Source: Laspinema palackyanum D2c | GTDB lineage: Bacteria > Cyanobacteriota > Cyanobacteriia > Cyanobacteriales > Laspinemataceae | Length of the DNA: 64,000 nt | NCBI RefSeq assembly: GCF_025370875.1 | Contig: NZ_JAMXFD010000006.1 | Location: 1 to 64,000 of the forward strand | Reading direction: 5' to 3' | Shown: piece after piece, positions 17,165 through 26,555 of the stretch | How positions within the stretch are numbered: the stretch's first letter is position 1 | Layout of the letters: every line of letters begins with the position of its first letter | The notes under the pieces: generated by a model | What the model saw: only the letters and a program-made list of their open reading frames with translations | The model's database searches: none | What the model was told of the DNA's origin: nothing | Made by a program: the position numbers and the translations under genes

Positions 17165-18148
17165 TTAGCTTTTGAGTTGAACGAGAGATAGGGAGGGAAG
17201 AGAAGTAAATTCGGACTCGAACGGGGGGGTCGTTACCATAAACTGGAGGCAGGGAAAAATATTGGGGAGATGTTTTAACAAAGATTCTACCATAGGTGCA
17301 TCAAGATGTAAACAAATATCATCAATGAGGACGATTCCTGGGGTCTCTCTAATCGCTTGTTTTTTTAACTGAGGATTGAGGACAACCGCACGATAGGCAA
17401 TATCGGCAACGAGGACCGCCAGATGACGCTGGGATAGGTTCATCTCGAACAAGCATTGACCATTGAGTAAGAGTTTATCTTGATTCAAATCATATTGGAT
17501 AGTCCGCAAATCCAAACAAGAGGCGATCGCCTCTTGAACCGCCACAAAAATTTGCAGAGGATTATGCTGTTGTCGGCTAATTAATTCCATCATTTTGAAC
17601 CATTCTAATAATCGCCGTTCTGGAGATTTTTGGTTGAACCAGTAGCAGTTACCCAAGGTTCGGGTTTGGGGTTTATTCGCTTTCACGGTTCTCACGGATC
17701 TTTGATGCCATCCCTGGCGATTATCGCCATAGTAGACCACCAGGGGCAAAATGACCCCGGAACCCTGACGCACTTGGGCTTGAAGTTCATGAGAAACCTT
17801 TAATAGCGATTCCCCCCCTGTTGTTCTGCCCTTGGGTTTTTTAAGGATTCTCTGCCAGTCAATGCGGTGTTCCTGAATCATTCCTTGAGTGGAAATTCGC
17901 ACGGGATACGCTTCCCGATTCGTTGTCATTTGCCCAGGGAAACGGCGCATATCTTGGGTCCGGATATTGCGAGGGGTAATTTCATCAAACCCTAAAAATA
18001 GGGAACCAGCAGCAATGGCAATCGCCTCAATTAGGCTAGTTTTGCCACTGCCTTGGTTTCCTACAATTAGGGTCAATTGCTCATCGAATTGACAGCTATG
18101 ATGCTCAAACTTTCGGAAATTTTCAATTTCAATGCGATGAATTTTCAT
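17165..18148 (-). CDS. Degenerate paralogue of the PtuA-like ATPase
   Basis: A 327-residue relative of the ATPase encoded just downstream. From the ATG at 18148 the two proteins align without gaps through Walker A (GNQGSGKT at 30-37), and both share GFDE, LPLVxYYG, LLEW/LIEW and VADIAYR blocks. The active-site elements are damaged: the LSDG signature reads NLSQRHL, the Walker B VLIDEID reads VLIDDIC (glutamate to aspartate), and TTHSPF reads TTPPFES, losing the H-switch histidine. The C-terminus stops about 100 residues early. It may bind ATP without hydrolysing it, acting as a regulatory subunit, or it may be a decaying duplicate. The reading frame is intact. A TTG four codons earlier (18160) is an alternative start. 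It is the first gene of the three-gene locus. Confidence 0.78.
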   Translation of the reverse strand: MKIHRIEIENFRKFEHHSCQFDEQLTLIVGNQGSGKTSLIEAIAIAAGSLFLGFDEITPRNIRTQDMRRFPGQMTTNREAYPVRISTQGMIQEHRIDWQRILKKPKGRTTGGESLLKVSHELQAQVRQGSGVILPLVVYYGDNRQGWHQRSVRTVKANKPQTRTLGNCYWFNQKSPERRLLEWFKMMELISRQQHNPLQIFVAVQEAIASCLDLRTIQYDLNQDKLLLNGQCLFEMNLSQRHLAVLVADIAYRAVVLNPQLKKQAIRETPGIVLIDDICLHLDAPMVESLLKHLPNIFPCLQFMVTTPPFESEFTSLPSLSLVQLKS

Positions 18149-18203
18149 GATGATGAGCAAGGATTCAATAAACGGTCAAATCCGACGAGCAAGGAATTAA
18201 TTC

Positions 18204-21200
18204 CTAGGTTAGACTACCATAACCTCCGCCTCCTGGGGTTTGAATGGCGAAGATATCTCCGGGGTTCATCTGAACCGCACTGGTGCTGCCTAATTCTTCA
18301 ATTGTACCATCGGTGCGTTCCACTAAATTATGCCCGATCGCACCGTTGCCGCCTTGATTTAATCCCGCAGGAGGAATGCGGCGGTGATTGGATAAAATTG
18401 CTGCTGTCATCGGTTCCAGAAAACGTAGGCGGCGAATGACTCCATTTCCTCCGGTATATTGTCCTTTTCCGCCGCTATTTTCGCGAATGGAAAAGCTTTC
18501 TAATCGGACGGGGAATCGCCATTCTAAAACTTCAGGATCCGTGAGGCGGGAATTGGTCATGTGGGTTTGAATGGCGTCGGTTCCGTGGAAGTTGGGACCG
18601 GCACCGGAACCGCCACAAATGGTTTCGTAATATTGATGGCGATCGCTGCCAAAGGTAAAGTTATTCATACTCCCTTGGGATGCCGCCATTACGCCAAGGG
18701 CGAGGTACAAGGCATCCACGATCGCCTGAGAAGTTTCCACATTTCCCGCTACTACTGCTGCTGGATAGCAGGGGTTTAATAAGCTGCCTTTGGGAATAAT
18801 AATGTCTAGGGGTTTAAGACATCCGGCATTCAGCGGAATGTTATCGTCTACTAAAGTGCGAAAAACGTACAACACTGCCGCTTTACAGACTGCTGCTGGG
18901 GCGTTAAAATTGCTGTTGAGTTGCTCCGATGTGCCGGTGAAATCAATAGTGGCACTGCGGCTATTTTTATCAATGCTGATTTTAACGTGGATTTCTCCGC
19001 CATCATCCATTCCGTAGGTAAATTCGCCATTTTTGAGTACAGCAATCGCCCGTCGGACGGATTCTTCAGCGTTGTCCTGAACATATCCCATATAGGATTC
19101 TACGGTTTTTAAACCATAGTATTCCACCATTTTTACAAGTTCTTGCACTCCTCGTTCATTGGCGGCAATTTGCGCTTGTAAATCGGCAATGTTTTGATCT
19201 GTATTTCGCGCTGGATATTCGGCAGTGGTGAGAATTTCTAATAAGTGGGATTCTTGGAATTTCCCAGCTTTGACAATTTGGACGTTATCTAACAACACCC
19301 CTTCTTCGACCACGGTTTTGCTATGGGGGGGCATGGAACCTGGGGTAATGCCGCCAATATCTGCATGATGTCCTCGGGAGGCGACGTAAAATAAAATGTC
19401 CTCTCCGGCATTATCAAACACGGGGGTAATTACGGTAATATCTGGGAGATGAGTGCCGCCATTATAGGGATTATTGGACACATAAACATCCCCGGGTTTA
19501 ACGGTTTTCCCTTTGTCGTTCATTAAGGCTTCTACGCTTTCACTCATTGAGCCTAAATGCACGGGAATATGAGGAGCATTCGCCACGAGTTGACCGGCGC
19601 GATCAAAGATGGCGCAGGAGAAATCGAGGCGTTCTTTGATGTTGACGGAAGAAGAGGTATTTTGTAAGGTAATCCCCATTTGTTCGGCGATGGCGCGGAA
19701 CAAGTTGTTGAAGATTTCTAACAGAACTGGGTCAGGATTGGTGGCGGCGATCGCCTGAGTTTCTATCCGAGGCTGTTCGGCAGTAGCGACCCGGTTTAAA
19801 ACTAAGTAATTCCGGTCCGTGATTTCCACTTGCCAACCGCAAGAAATGGCATTTGTGCCGGTTTGTTCTATGATTAAAGCCGGTCCAGTAATGGTATCTC
19901 CCGGTTGCAATTCTTGGCGTTCAAATACCGGGGTTTCCTGCCAGGAACCGCCATCGTACATGGGGACGGTGGCAATGGGGGAGGGAACGGCTGACGATCG
20001 CCGGGGAACGGTGGGTTCCTCGGGGGGTGTCATCTGCTGGACTACTTCTACGGAAACCGTTTCTACAATTAAGGATTTGTCTTCTTTGATGAATCCATAT
20101 CGTTGACGGTGTTCCGCTTCAAATGCCGCTTTGAGGGTGGCTGGATTGTCAGCAAAATCGACAATTAAGGTGGAGTCAGTGCCTTGGTATTTCAGATGCA
20201 GTTTAGCAACGGAAACAAGTTCGCTTGTCTCCTCACTGTTCTGGCTTAATTCGGCTTTTCCTTCCGCTTCCAGTTGGGATAATTGGCTTTGCAATTGGCC
20301 TAGCAATTCCGCAGTTAAGGGAGATTCTACGGCCCGTTGGCGGATGGTGCGAATATCTGCTAATCCCATGCCATAAGCGGATAAAACCCCAGCAAAGGGA
20401 TGAATAAACACCCGTTTCATGCCCAAGGTATCGGCAATTTGACAGGCGTGTTGACCTCCGGCACCGCCAAAGCAACAGAGGGTATATTCAGAGACATCAT
20501 ATCCCCGTTGTAGGGAGATTTTTTTAATGGCATTGGCCATATTTTCCACAGCGATCGCCAGGAATCCGGCAGCGACTTGTTCTGGGAGTCGGTCATCTCC
20601 CGTCGATTGTTTTATCTGTTGGGCCATTTGGTTGAATTTGTCCAGAACCACCTCAGAATCTAAGGGTAAATTGCCATTAATCCCAAACACTTTTGGGAAA
20701 AATTGCGGTTGAATTTTCCCTAACATCACATTACAATCGGTGACGGTTAATGGTCCCCCTTTGCGATAGGAAGCAGGACCAGGATTGGCCCCGGCAGACT
20801 CGGGACCGACGCGATAGCGTGACCCATCAAAAAATAGGATTGAACCGCCACCGGCAGCAACGGTATGAATGGACATCATCGGAGTTCTTAATCGCACTCC
20901 GGCAATTTCTGTTTCAAATTCTCGTTCATATTCACCGTTATAATGGGCAACATCGGTGGAAGTTCCGCCCATATCAAAGCTGATAATTTTCTCAAATCCA
21001 GCCTTTTTACTGGTTTCTACCGCCCCCACAATCCCACCGGCAGGACCGGATAAGATGCTATCTTTGCCTTGAAATTGTCGCGCATTGGTTAACCCGCCAT
21101 TGGATTGCATGAACATCAAACGCTGATCTAAGGCATCGGGATTGGAAGAGAGTTCTCCGGAAACGCGATCGACATAGCGACGCAAAATCGGCGAAAGATA

Positions 21201-21854
21201 GGCATCCACAACGGTGGTATCCCCCCGACTGACAAGCTTCATTAACGGACTAACTTCGTGGGAAACGGAGACTTGAGTAAATCCAATGTTTTGAGCGAGT
21301 TGAGCAATGCTTTGTTCATGTTGGGGATAGCGATATCCATGCATCAAAACGATTGCACAACTTCTAATTCCGCTATGATATGCCGCTTGTAATTCTTCGA
21401 TTAAAGGCGGTTCGTTAACGGGTTGTAATTCTTCTCCCTGGGCGCTGTAGCGTTCTTCTACCTCGATGGTTTGTTCATAGAGCATTTCGGGCAATAAAAT
21501 TTCCCGGGCGAAGATATCCGGGCGGTTTTGATAGCCGATTCTTAGGGCATCTTTAAATCCTTTGGTTATCACCAGAACTGTGCGATCGCCTTTGCGTTCT
21601 AATAAAGCATTGGTGGCAACCGTTGTTCCCATTTTAATCGCCCCAATTTGGTCAATGGGTATGGGTTCATCCCCCGTAATCCCCATCAGTTCTCGTATCC
21701 CTTGGACCGGCGCATCTTTGTATCGTTCTGGATTTTCTGATAGCACTTTATGTACAATCAATTGCCCATCGGGACGCTTGGCGACTACATCGGTAAAAGT
21801 CCCCCCGCGATCAATCCAAAATTCCCAGCGATTGTCAAAATTGATTAGAGTCAT
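18204..21854 (-). CDS. 5-oxoprolinase / hydantoinase-type fused enzyme
   Basis: A 1216-residue fusion of a HyuA-like ATP-grasping half and a HyuB-like half, the layout of ATP-dependent 5-oxoprolinase (about 1200-1290 residues). The N-terminus has [11 protein letters not shown] and, near residue 295, [13 protein letters not shown], both of the actin-fold type; the second half starts near residue 690 and carries HLGSMSESV and [12 protein letters not shown]. The enzyme opens 5-oxo-L-proline to glutamate using ATP, as part of the glutathione cycle. A bacterial hydantoinase or acetone-carboxylase-like substrate cannot be excluded. Its stop is only 55 bp upstream of the degenerate ATPase start, so read-through into the Septu-like locus is possible. 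Confidence 0.87.
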   Translation of the reverse strand: MTLINFDNRWEFWIDRGGTFTDVVAKRPDGQLIVHKVLSENPERYKDAPVQGIRELMGITGDEPIPIDQIGAIKMGTTVATNALLERKGDRTVLVITKGFKDALRIGYQNRPDIFAREILLPEMLYEQTIEVEERYSAQGEELQPVNEPPLIEELQAAYHSGIRSCAIVLMHGYRYPQHEQSIAQLAQNIGFTQVSVSHEVSPLMKLVSRGDTTVVDAYLSPILRRYVDRVSGELSSNPDALDQRLMFMQSNGGLTNARQFQGKDSILSGPAGGIVGAVETSKKAGFEKIISFDMGGTSTDVAHYNGEYEREFETEIAGVRLRTPMMSIHTVAAGGGSILFFDGSRYRVGPESAGANPGPASYRKGGPLTVTDCNVMLGKIQPQFFPKVFGINGNLPLDSEVVLDKFNQMAQQIKQSTGDDRLPEQVAAGFLAIAVENMANAIKKISLQRGYDVSEYTLCCFGGAGGQHACQIADTLGMKRVFIHPFAGVLSAYGMGLADIRTIRQRAVESPLTAELLGQLQSQLSQLEAEGKAELSQNSEETSELVSVAKLHLKYQGTDSTLIVDFADNPATLKAAFEAEHRQRYGFIKEDKSLIVETVSVEVVQQMTPPEEPTVPRRSSAVPSPIATVPMYDGGSWQETPVFERQELQPGDTITGPALIIEQTGTNAISCGWQVEITDRNYLVLNRVATAEQPRIETQAIAATNPDPVLLEIFNNLFRAIAEQMGITLQNTSSSVNIKERLDFSCAIFDRAGQLVANAPHIPVHLGSMSESVEALMNDKGKTVKPGDVYVSNNPYNGGTHLPDITVITPVFDNAGEDILFYVASRGHHADIGGITPGSMPPHSKTVVEEGVLLDNVQIVKAGKFQESHLLEILTTAEYPARNTDQNIADLQAQIAANERGVQELVKMVEYYGLKTVESYMGYVQDNAEESVRRAIAVLKNGEFTYGMDDGGEIHVKISIDKNSRSATIDFTGTSEQLNSNFNAPAAVCKAAVLYVFRTLVDDNIPLNAGCLKPLDIIIPKGSLLNPCYPAAVVAGNVETSQAIVDALYLALGVMAASQGSMNNFTFGSDRHQYYETICGGSGAGPNFHGTDAIQTHMTNSRLTDPEVLEWRFPVRLESFSIRENSGGKGQYTGGNGVIRRLRFLEPMTAAILSNHRRIPPAGLNQGGNGAIGHNLVERTDGTIEELGSTSAVQMNPGDIFAIQTPGGGGYGSLT

Positions 21855-21931
21855 GCTAATTTTAGTGACACTTGAAAGGTTTTGACTATTTTAAATCATT
21901 TAGAGTAAAATCGGCAAGGGGTCAAAAATCT

Positions 21932-22672
21932 CTATTCAATTTTTAGGGCTAACATTTCTGGCACTAAACAGTTGGTCGCGATTCTCACAACTCCTAATTC
22001 CAGCAATCTTTCTAAGTCTTTTGGCTTATCCACAGTCCAAGCGACGAGATCAACGCCTTGTTCCCGACTGAGGTTAATTAAGGCGGGATTTTTGATTAAC
22101 AGTTTATACTTGCTCATCATGACGGTATTTCCCGCCTGGACCGCTTTAGTTAATTGTCTGCGGAATGCAGTCCGATTGGCAACGAGATAAGCAAATGAAA
22201 AATTCTCACTCCGTTCCCGAACTCGGTCAATAAAAGAAGCATTAAAAGAAGCAATAATACATCGATTTCTAAACTGATGTTTAATCAGCATCTCAATGAA
22301 CTCATCTATCTTTGTATCAGTCCAATAGGAATGAGTTTTGACTTCGATATAGATAAACTTTTTGATATTTTGCAAAGCAATTAAAGCTTCTTCTAAGGTG
22401 GGAATGGGTTCTCCCTTAAAGCGCCAATCAAACCACGAACCCGCTTCTCGATGCTTAATTTGGTCTAAAGTTTTCTTCCTGACTTTGCCTCGAATTCCCG
22501 TGGTGCGGGTTAAAGTAGAATCATGAATCACCACTGGCACTCCATCGGCACTTAACTGGACATCTAACTCGATGGAGTCCGCCTGATGTTCGATCGCCGC
22601 CAAAAATGCCGCCAGAGTGTTTTCTGGGGCGATACTGGAGTATCCGCGATGGGCGATAATTTCTAGCTGCAT
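21932..22672 (-). CDS. Glycerophosphodiester phosphodiesterase
   Basis: A 246-residue TIM-barrel phosphodiesterase of the GlpQ/UgpQ family. The active-site signature is clear: AHRGYSSIAPENT (H8, R9), ELDVQLSADG (E35, D37) and VVIHD (H50). It hydrolyses deacylated phospholipids to glycerol 3-phosphate and an alcohol. There is no signal peptide, so a cytosolic UgpQ-like enzyme is likely. It is divergent from recQ, with a 57-bp shared promoter region. Confidence 0.9.
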   Translation of the reverse strand: MQLEIIAHRGYSSIAPENTLAAFLAAIEHQADSIELDVQLSADGVPVVIHDSTLTRTTGIRGKVRKKTLDQIKHREAGSWFDWRFKGEPIPTLEEALIALQNIKKFIYIEVKTHSYWTDTKIDEFIEMLIKHQFRNRCIIASFNASFIDRVRERSENFSFAYLVANRTAFRRQLTKAVQAGNTVMMSKYKLLIKNPALINLSREQGVDLVAWTVDKPKDLERLLELGVVRIATNCLVPEMLALKIE

Positions 22673-22729
22673 GATCTGAATCCGGTAAAATAAGTAACTG
22701 TCCTATCTTTAACATAACCTGTTTTGCAA

Positions 22730-24196
22730 ATGGACCGCCATCATAGTGCATCCTGGAATCAGGTCCGGGATACGTTCCGTGAAATCTGGGGATACGATGA
22801 GTTTAGAAGTCCCCAGGGAGAAATCGTGCAGAGTCTGTTGCAGGGGAAAGATGCACTGATTGTCTTACCTACGGGTGGGGGAAAGTCAATTTGCTTTCAA
22901 CTTCCGGCGTTACTGCAAACTGGATTAACCCTGGTGGTGTCGCCATTGGTGGCACTGATGGAAAATCAGGTGCAAGAATTACGCGATCGCCACTTAGATG
23001 CGGCGCTTTTACATGGGGAAGTTCCCACAAAACAGCGGAAAGTAACCCTAAACGCCCTAGAAAACAATCAATTACGGTTATTATATCTCTCCCCAGAAAC
23101 GTTACTGAGTCCACCAGTTTGGCAGCGTTTATTAGACCCCAAATTACCCATTAATGGGATGATTTTAGATGAGGCACATTGTTTAGTTCAATGGGGGGAT
23201 ACATTTCGCCCCGCCTATCGCCGTTTGGGTGCGGTTCGTCCCGCCCTTTTGAAATCAAAACCAGCGGGTTCTAAACTGGCGATCGCCGCGTTTACGGCAA
23301 CGGCTGACCCGACGGCACAGAAAACCATTCAATCGGTGTTAAAATTACAGAAACCTAACCAATTTTTACTCAGTCCTTATCGGTCCAATCTCAATTTACA
23401 GATTCAAATTGCTTGGACTCCCCGAGGACGTCGGCAACGGATGTTACAGTTTATCCAGTCTCAGGGTTTACAGTCCGGTTTAGTCTATGTGAGAACTCGA
23501 CGGGATGCGGAAGAACTGGCGGATTGGTTACGGCAACAAGGATGTAAAACCTCTGCCTATCATGGCGGTTTGAGTGGAGAGGAACGCCGCAGTATTGAAA
23601 GCAGTTGGATTGGCGATTCCCTGCAATTTGTGGTCTGTACTTGTGCCTTTGGGATGGGAGTGAATAAACCCAATGTGCGTTGGGTTTTACATTATCAAAC
23701 TCCGGCGTTACTATCAGAATATATTCAAGAAGTGGGCCGCGCTGGTCGAGATGGCAAACCGGCAACTGCACTTTCTTTAATGAGTGAATGTACGGGATGG
23801 TTAGACCCTCAAGATGAGCATCAGCGCCAATTTGTGGCAACCCAAAAACAAACCCTCTATCGCCGCGCTCAAAATTTGGTTAAAAAGTTACCAACCCAGG
23901 GGAATATTAATCAAATTTCAGAACAATATCCCGATGGAGCAATTGCCCTGTCTTTACTGCATAGTATGGGTCAGTTACAATGGCAGGACCCGTTTCATTA
24001 CCGGATTACTCGTTCGGGTTCTTCTGCGGGTTTATCTGTAGATAATCCGAGTCAACAGATGAAGCAATTCCTGTTGACTCGGCGATGTCGGTGGCAGTTT
24101 TTATTAGAAGCGTTTGGGTTTGGAGAGGAAGCTAAAAGGATGCGATGTGGTCATTGCGATAACTGTTTGGGGAAGAGGTTTATGGGTTTTATTTAG
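22730..24196 (+). CDS. RecQ-family ATP-dependent DNA helicase
   Basis: A 488-residue 3'-5' DNA helicase. Motif I is LPTGGGKS (46-53), DEAH is near residue 147, motif VI reads EVGRAGRDG, and a cysteine cluster (RCGHCDNC) near the C-terminus marks the RecQ zinc-binding subdomain. There is no HRDC domain and the winged-helix region is minimal, so it is a short RecQ form. It acts in recombination and replication-fork repair. The ATG at 22730 is preferred over the TTG two codons upstream. Confidence 0.9.
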   Translation: MDRHHSASWNQVRDTFREIWGYDEFRSPQGEIVQSLLQGKDALIVLPTGGGKSICFQLPALLQTGLTLVVSPLVALMENQVQELRDRHLDAALLHGEVPTKQRKVTLNALENNQLRLLYLSPETLLSPPVWQRLLDPKLPINGMILDEAHCLVQWGDTFRPAYRRLGAVRPALLKSKPAGSKLAIAAFTATADPTAQKTIQSVLKLQKPNQFLLSPYRSNLNLQIQIAWTPRGRRQRMLQFIQSQGLQSGLVYVRTRRDAEELADWLRQQGCKTSAYHGGLSGEERRSIESSWIGDSLQFVVCTCAFGMGVNKPNVRWVLHYQTPALLSEYIQEVGRAGRDGKPATALSLMSECTGWLDPQDEHQRQFVATQKQTLYRRAQNLVKKLPTQGNINQISEQYPDGAIALSLLHSMGQLQWQDPFHYRITRSGSSAGLSVDNPSQQMKQFLLTRRCRWQFLLEAFGFGEEAKRMRCGHCDNCLGKRFMGFI

Positions 24197-24243
24197 TTAT
24201 AGTTATTGAGAGAGTTTCAGGCGGAAGAGCCGCTGATTTTACA

Positions 24244-24301
24244 TGACATGGCAGAGCCATGTCACGAGGTTTTGGGGAATTATTAGCCCGCGCAGGCGGG
24301 C
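24244..24301. repeat. Two small hairpins downstream of recQ
   Basis: A perfect 9-bp stem (tgacatggc/gccatgtca, loop aga) at 24244-24264 is followed by a 6-bp GC stem (gcccgc/gcgggc) at 24286-24301. They lie between the convergent recQ and glycine-rich protein genes and may reduce read-through. Neither has a strong T-run. Confidence 0.5.
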
Positions 24302-24364
24302 TTGGTCCGCTTTTCCCCCACCCTTTAGGATGTGGGTTTGGGGGTTGTTAGGGATATAAATGGG

Positions 24365-25075
24365 TTAGGGAATTCTGGGATTTGGGAAAGAACTTTGACC
24401 CGTTAAAGAGGGGTGATTCGGTAGATTAACGGGAGGAACCGTAGGCATAGCAGCGGGATTCACAAGGGGTTCGCCGGGAAGACGATAAATTCCCCATTCT
24501 TGGATGCCTCTTCCGGTTAGGATTTCGTCTGCTCGTTCAATTTCATAAACTGAGCCTTCCACGATTAGTAAATAGTGGCCTTGAGAGAGGCGCTCGTTAT
24601 AGATTAGGGCCCGTTCTTCCGGGATACCTAAACCGGCTAATGCTCCGACTAAACCACCTGTAGCGGCCCCGATCGCACCTCCGGCTAGAGTATTCAGCAG
24701 GATTGTTGCCACAGTTCCTCCTGCGAGCACAGGTCCGATTCCTGGAATGGATAAGGCAGCTAGGGCTTGCAGCAAGCCGATAAAACCCCCGACGGTTCCC
24801 CCGGCTACGGCACCTGTCGCAGCCCCTTCTTCGGCCAGGGTTCCGGAGGCGTCGGTGGTGTGGCTACGGAGTGGGGGGCTGGCGGCGGCATCTCCCATGG
24901 TGAGGTGAGAGTTCATGTTAGCTTCTCCTGGATTCCGGGACCGGGGGAGGTCCGGAGCAATAATTGAGAGGTTATTGAGGGAGAATCCTGCTTGTCGGAG
25001 TTGGTGGAATGCGACTTCGGCATCTTCATAACGCTCGAAGACGCCTACAGCGCGTCTAATTTCATCTACAGTCAT
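24365..25075 (-). CDS. Glycine-zipper general stress-like protein (copy 1)
   Basis: A 236-residue protein. The N-terminal region (AVGVFERYEDAEVAFHQLRQAGF) resembles the YflT/general-stress-protein-17M domain. A long Gly/Ala-rich hydrophobic stretch (about 80-145; GAVAGGTVGGFIG, ATILLNTLAGGAIG) could insert into a membrane. A C-terminal GHYLLIVEGS...RGIQEWGIY segment has the same fold cue. Similar proteins are common in cyanobacteria and linked to stress, with no proven biochemical role. It is 102 bp downstream of its paralogue on the same strand. Confidence 0.75.
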   Translation of the reverse strand: MTVDEIRRAVGVFERYEDAEVAFHQLRQAGFSLNNLSIIAPDLPRSRNPGEANMNSHLTMGDAAASPPLRSHTTDASGTLAEEGAATGAVAGGTVGGFIGLLQALAALSIPGIGPVLAGGTVATILLNTLAGGAIGAATGGLVGALAGLGIPEERALIYNERLSQGHYLLIVEGSVYEIERADEILTGRGIQEWGIYRLPGEPLVNPAAMPTVPPVNLPNHPSLTGQSSFPNPRIP

Positions 25076-25176
25076 GTTTGACCTCCATTTGGTGTTAAAT
25101 ATGGGTCAGTTTGCCGATCGCAAGGCACGATTTCCGACGGATTTTGATCGCACAACTGACCCCAGTGAAAGGTGAG

Positions 25177-25755
25177 TTAGTCGGACAGGAGAGTGCTTCT
25201 CTGGGGCGATCGCTCGTGGATTTCCCACTCTTGGATACCGCGAGCGTTTAAAATGCGACTGGCGAGGGCAATTTCGCGATCGCTGCCGGTGAGAATCAGC
25301 AGATAATCCCCCTGAACCACCCGTTCCCAATAGCGGTGAGCGCGCTCATTAGACATCCCATACGCCATCAAACGACCTACAAGACCCCCAGTCGCAGCAC
25401 CGATCGCCCCTCCCGCAACCAAAACTGTTCCTGCGCTTGCCACTTCGACCCCAGCCAGGAGGAGCGGTCCAATCCCAGAAAGTGCTAGGATACTAAGGCT
25501 AACCAGCAACCCCAGAACCATCCCCAAACTTCCCCCGGTTAGAGCACCGGCAAGTCCAGTGGCTGACACTGGATTATCAAGGGTTGTTATTTCCATTGAA
25601 TTTGGAGTAATCGACCGAATCCGATTCCGTTTTCGGGCGATCGCTGAAATGTTTTTCATCGGAAAGCCTGCGGATTTTAGGTCGCACAGAGCGATTGCGG
25701 CCTTTTCCATACTGGGGAATAATCCAACCGCTCGTTTCTGTGGATTGAATACCAT
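25177..25755 (-). CDS. Glycine-zipper general stress-like protein (copy 2)
   Basis: A 192-residue paralogue of the adjacent gene. It shares the N-terminal AVGLFPSMEKAAIALCDLKSAGF block, a Gly/Ala-rich membrane-like centre (GALTGGSLGMVLGLLV, GGAIGAATGGLVG) and the C-terminal GDYLLILTGS...RGIQEWEIHE block. The two genes probably arose by tandem duplication and may be co-expressed. Function is unknown beyond the stress-protein resemblance. Confidence 0.75.
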   Translation of the reverse strand: MVFNPQKRAVGLFPSMEKAAIALCDLKSAGFPMKNISAIARKRNRIRSITPNSMEITTLDNPVSATGLAGALTGGSLGMVLGLLVSLSILALSGIGPLLLAGVEVASAGTVLVAGGAIGAATGGLVGRLMAYGMSNERAHRYWERVVQGDYLLILTGSDREIALASRILNARGIQEWEIHERSPQRSTLLSD

Positions 25756-25995
25756 GCTTCCTCTCTTTACAATTCATTAAAATTGACGGGTATTTTAGGG
25801 AAATTGCGGTAAAATAAAAGGGGTAAAAACGGGTTTATATCCTTCCTAGGATAGCCAAACTCTCTAAGAAAATCCCTCACTCTTTAGAATGACCTTTTGC
25901 TCTATCTGTAGAAAGATAAAAGCTGCATCGCCTTCTTGACTAATGCAGCATGATTCAGATGGGTAAGTCTCCCGTTTTATGTGGATTTTTTGAAT

Positions 25996-26286
25996 TCAGC
26001 TATTGGTTTCTTCCACCGGAGGCGGGGGTTGAGTTAGGCCCCAACGATTCAAGAGATTAACCACGCCGATCGCCGCTACAACCCCAATGCTCAGGCCAAT
26101 AACGAGTAAAATTATATACAGCCGTTTAAAGGCTTGTTTTGTTGCAGAAACGTTAGAGTTGGGGAGATTTTCCGGCTGGTGGAGGTTCCCAACTTCTGGA
26201 TTAGCAATGTCAACTCCATCGGCTGTAGGCGGTGGTAGTTCATGAGAATTTAAAGGTGCAGGGGATGGATCGCTGGGTCGATTCAT
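25996..26286 (-). CDS. Small single-pass membrane protein, unknown function
   Basis: A 96-residue protein: a Pro/Asn-rich N-terminal half (about 1-48), one transmembrane helix (about 52-74, YIILLVIGLSIGVVAAIGVV) and a short proline-rich tail. No family is recognised. It stands alone, with about 240 bp of empty spacer before it and about 270 bp after it. Confidence 0.55.
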   Translation of the reverse strand: MNRPSDPSPAPLNSHELPPPTADGVDIANPEVGNLHQPENLPNSNVSATKQAFKRLYIILLVIGLSIGVVAAIGVVNLLNRWGLTQPPPPVEETNS

Positions 26287-26555
26287 AATTTAATATTTAT
26301 CAGCGTTTTTCTTAATATAGCAGACCATCTGGATTCTCGGCTTGGTGAAAGATTTTAGAGGAGGTGCACCGGATGCCTTGATTGAATGGATGGAGATTTA
26401 TCAGATGACGAATGTTCCATCGTGACCCTTTCTCAGTGAACCGCGTCACTGAATCAAATCCTGGGAAACCCAACTTTTACCCATAAGGGTTCAACTGCAC
26501 CCCTTCGGGTTTAAAATTAGGGGAAACTCCTGCTATTGCTGAATTCCTGGTAACT

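Noticed and set aside
14530-18200. Retron including the HNH/ATPase pair
   Set aside because: No reverse transcriptase gene or retron RNA-like region is next to the locus.
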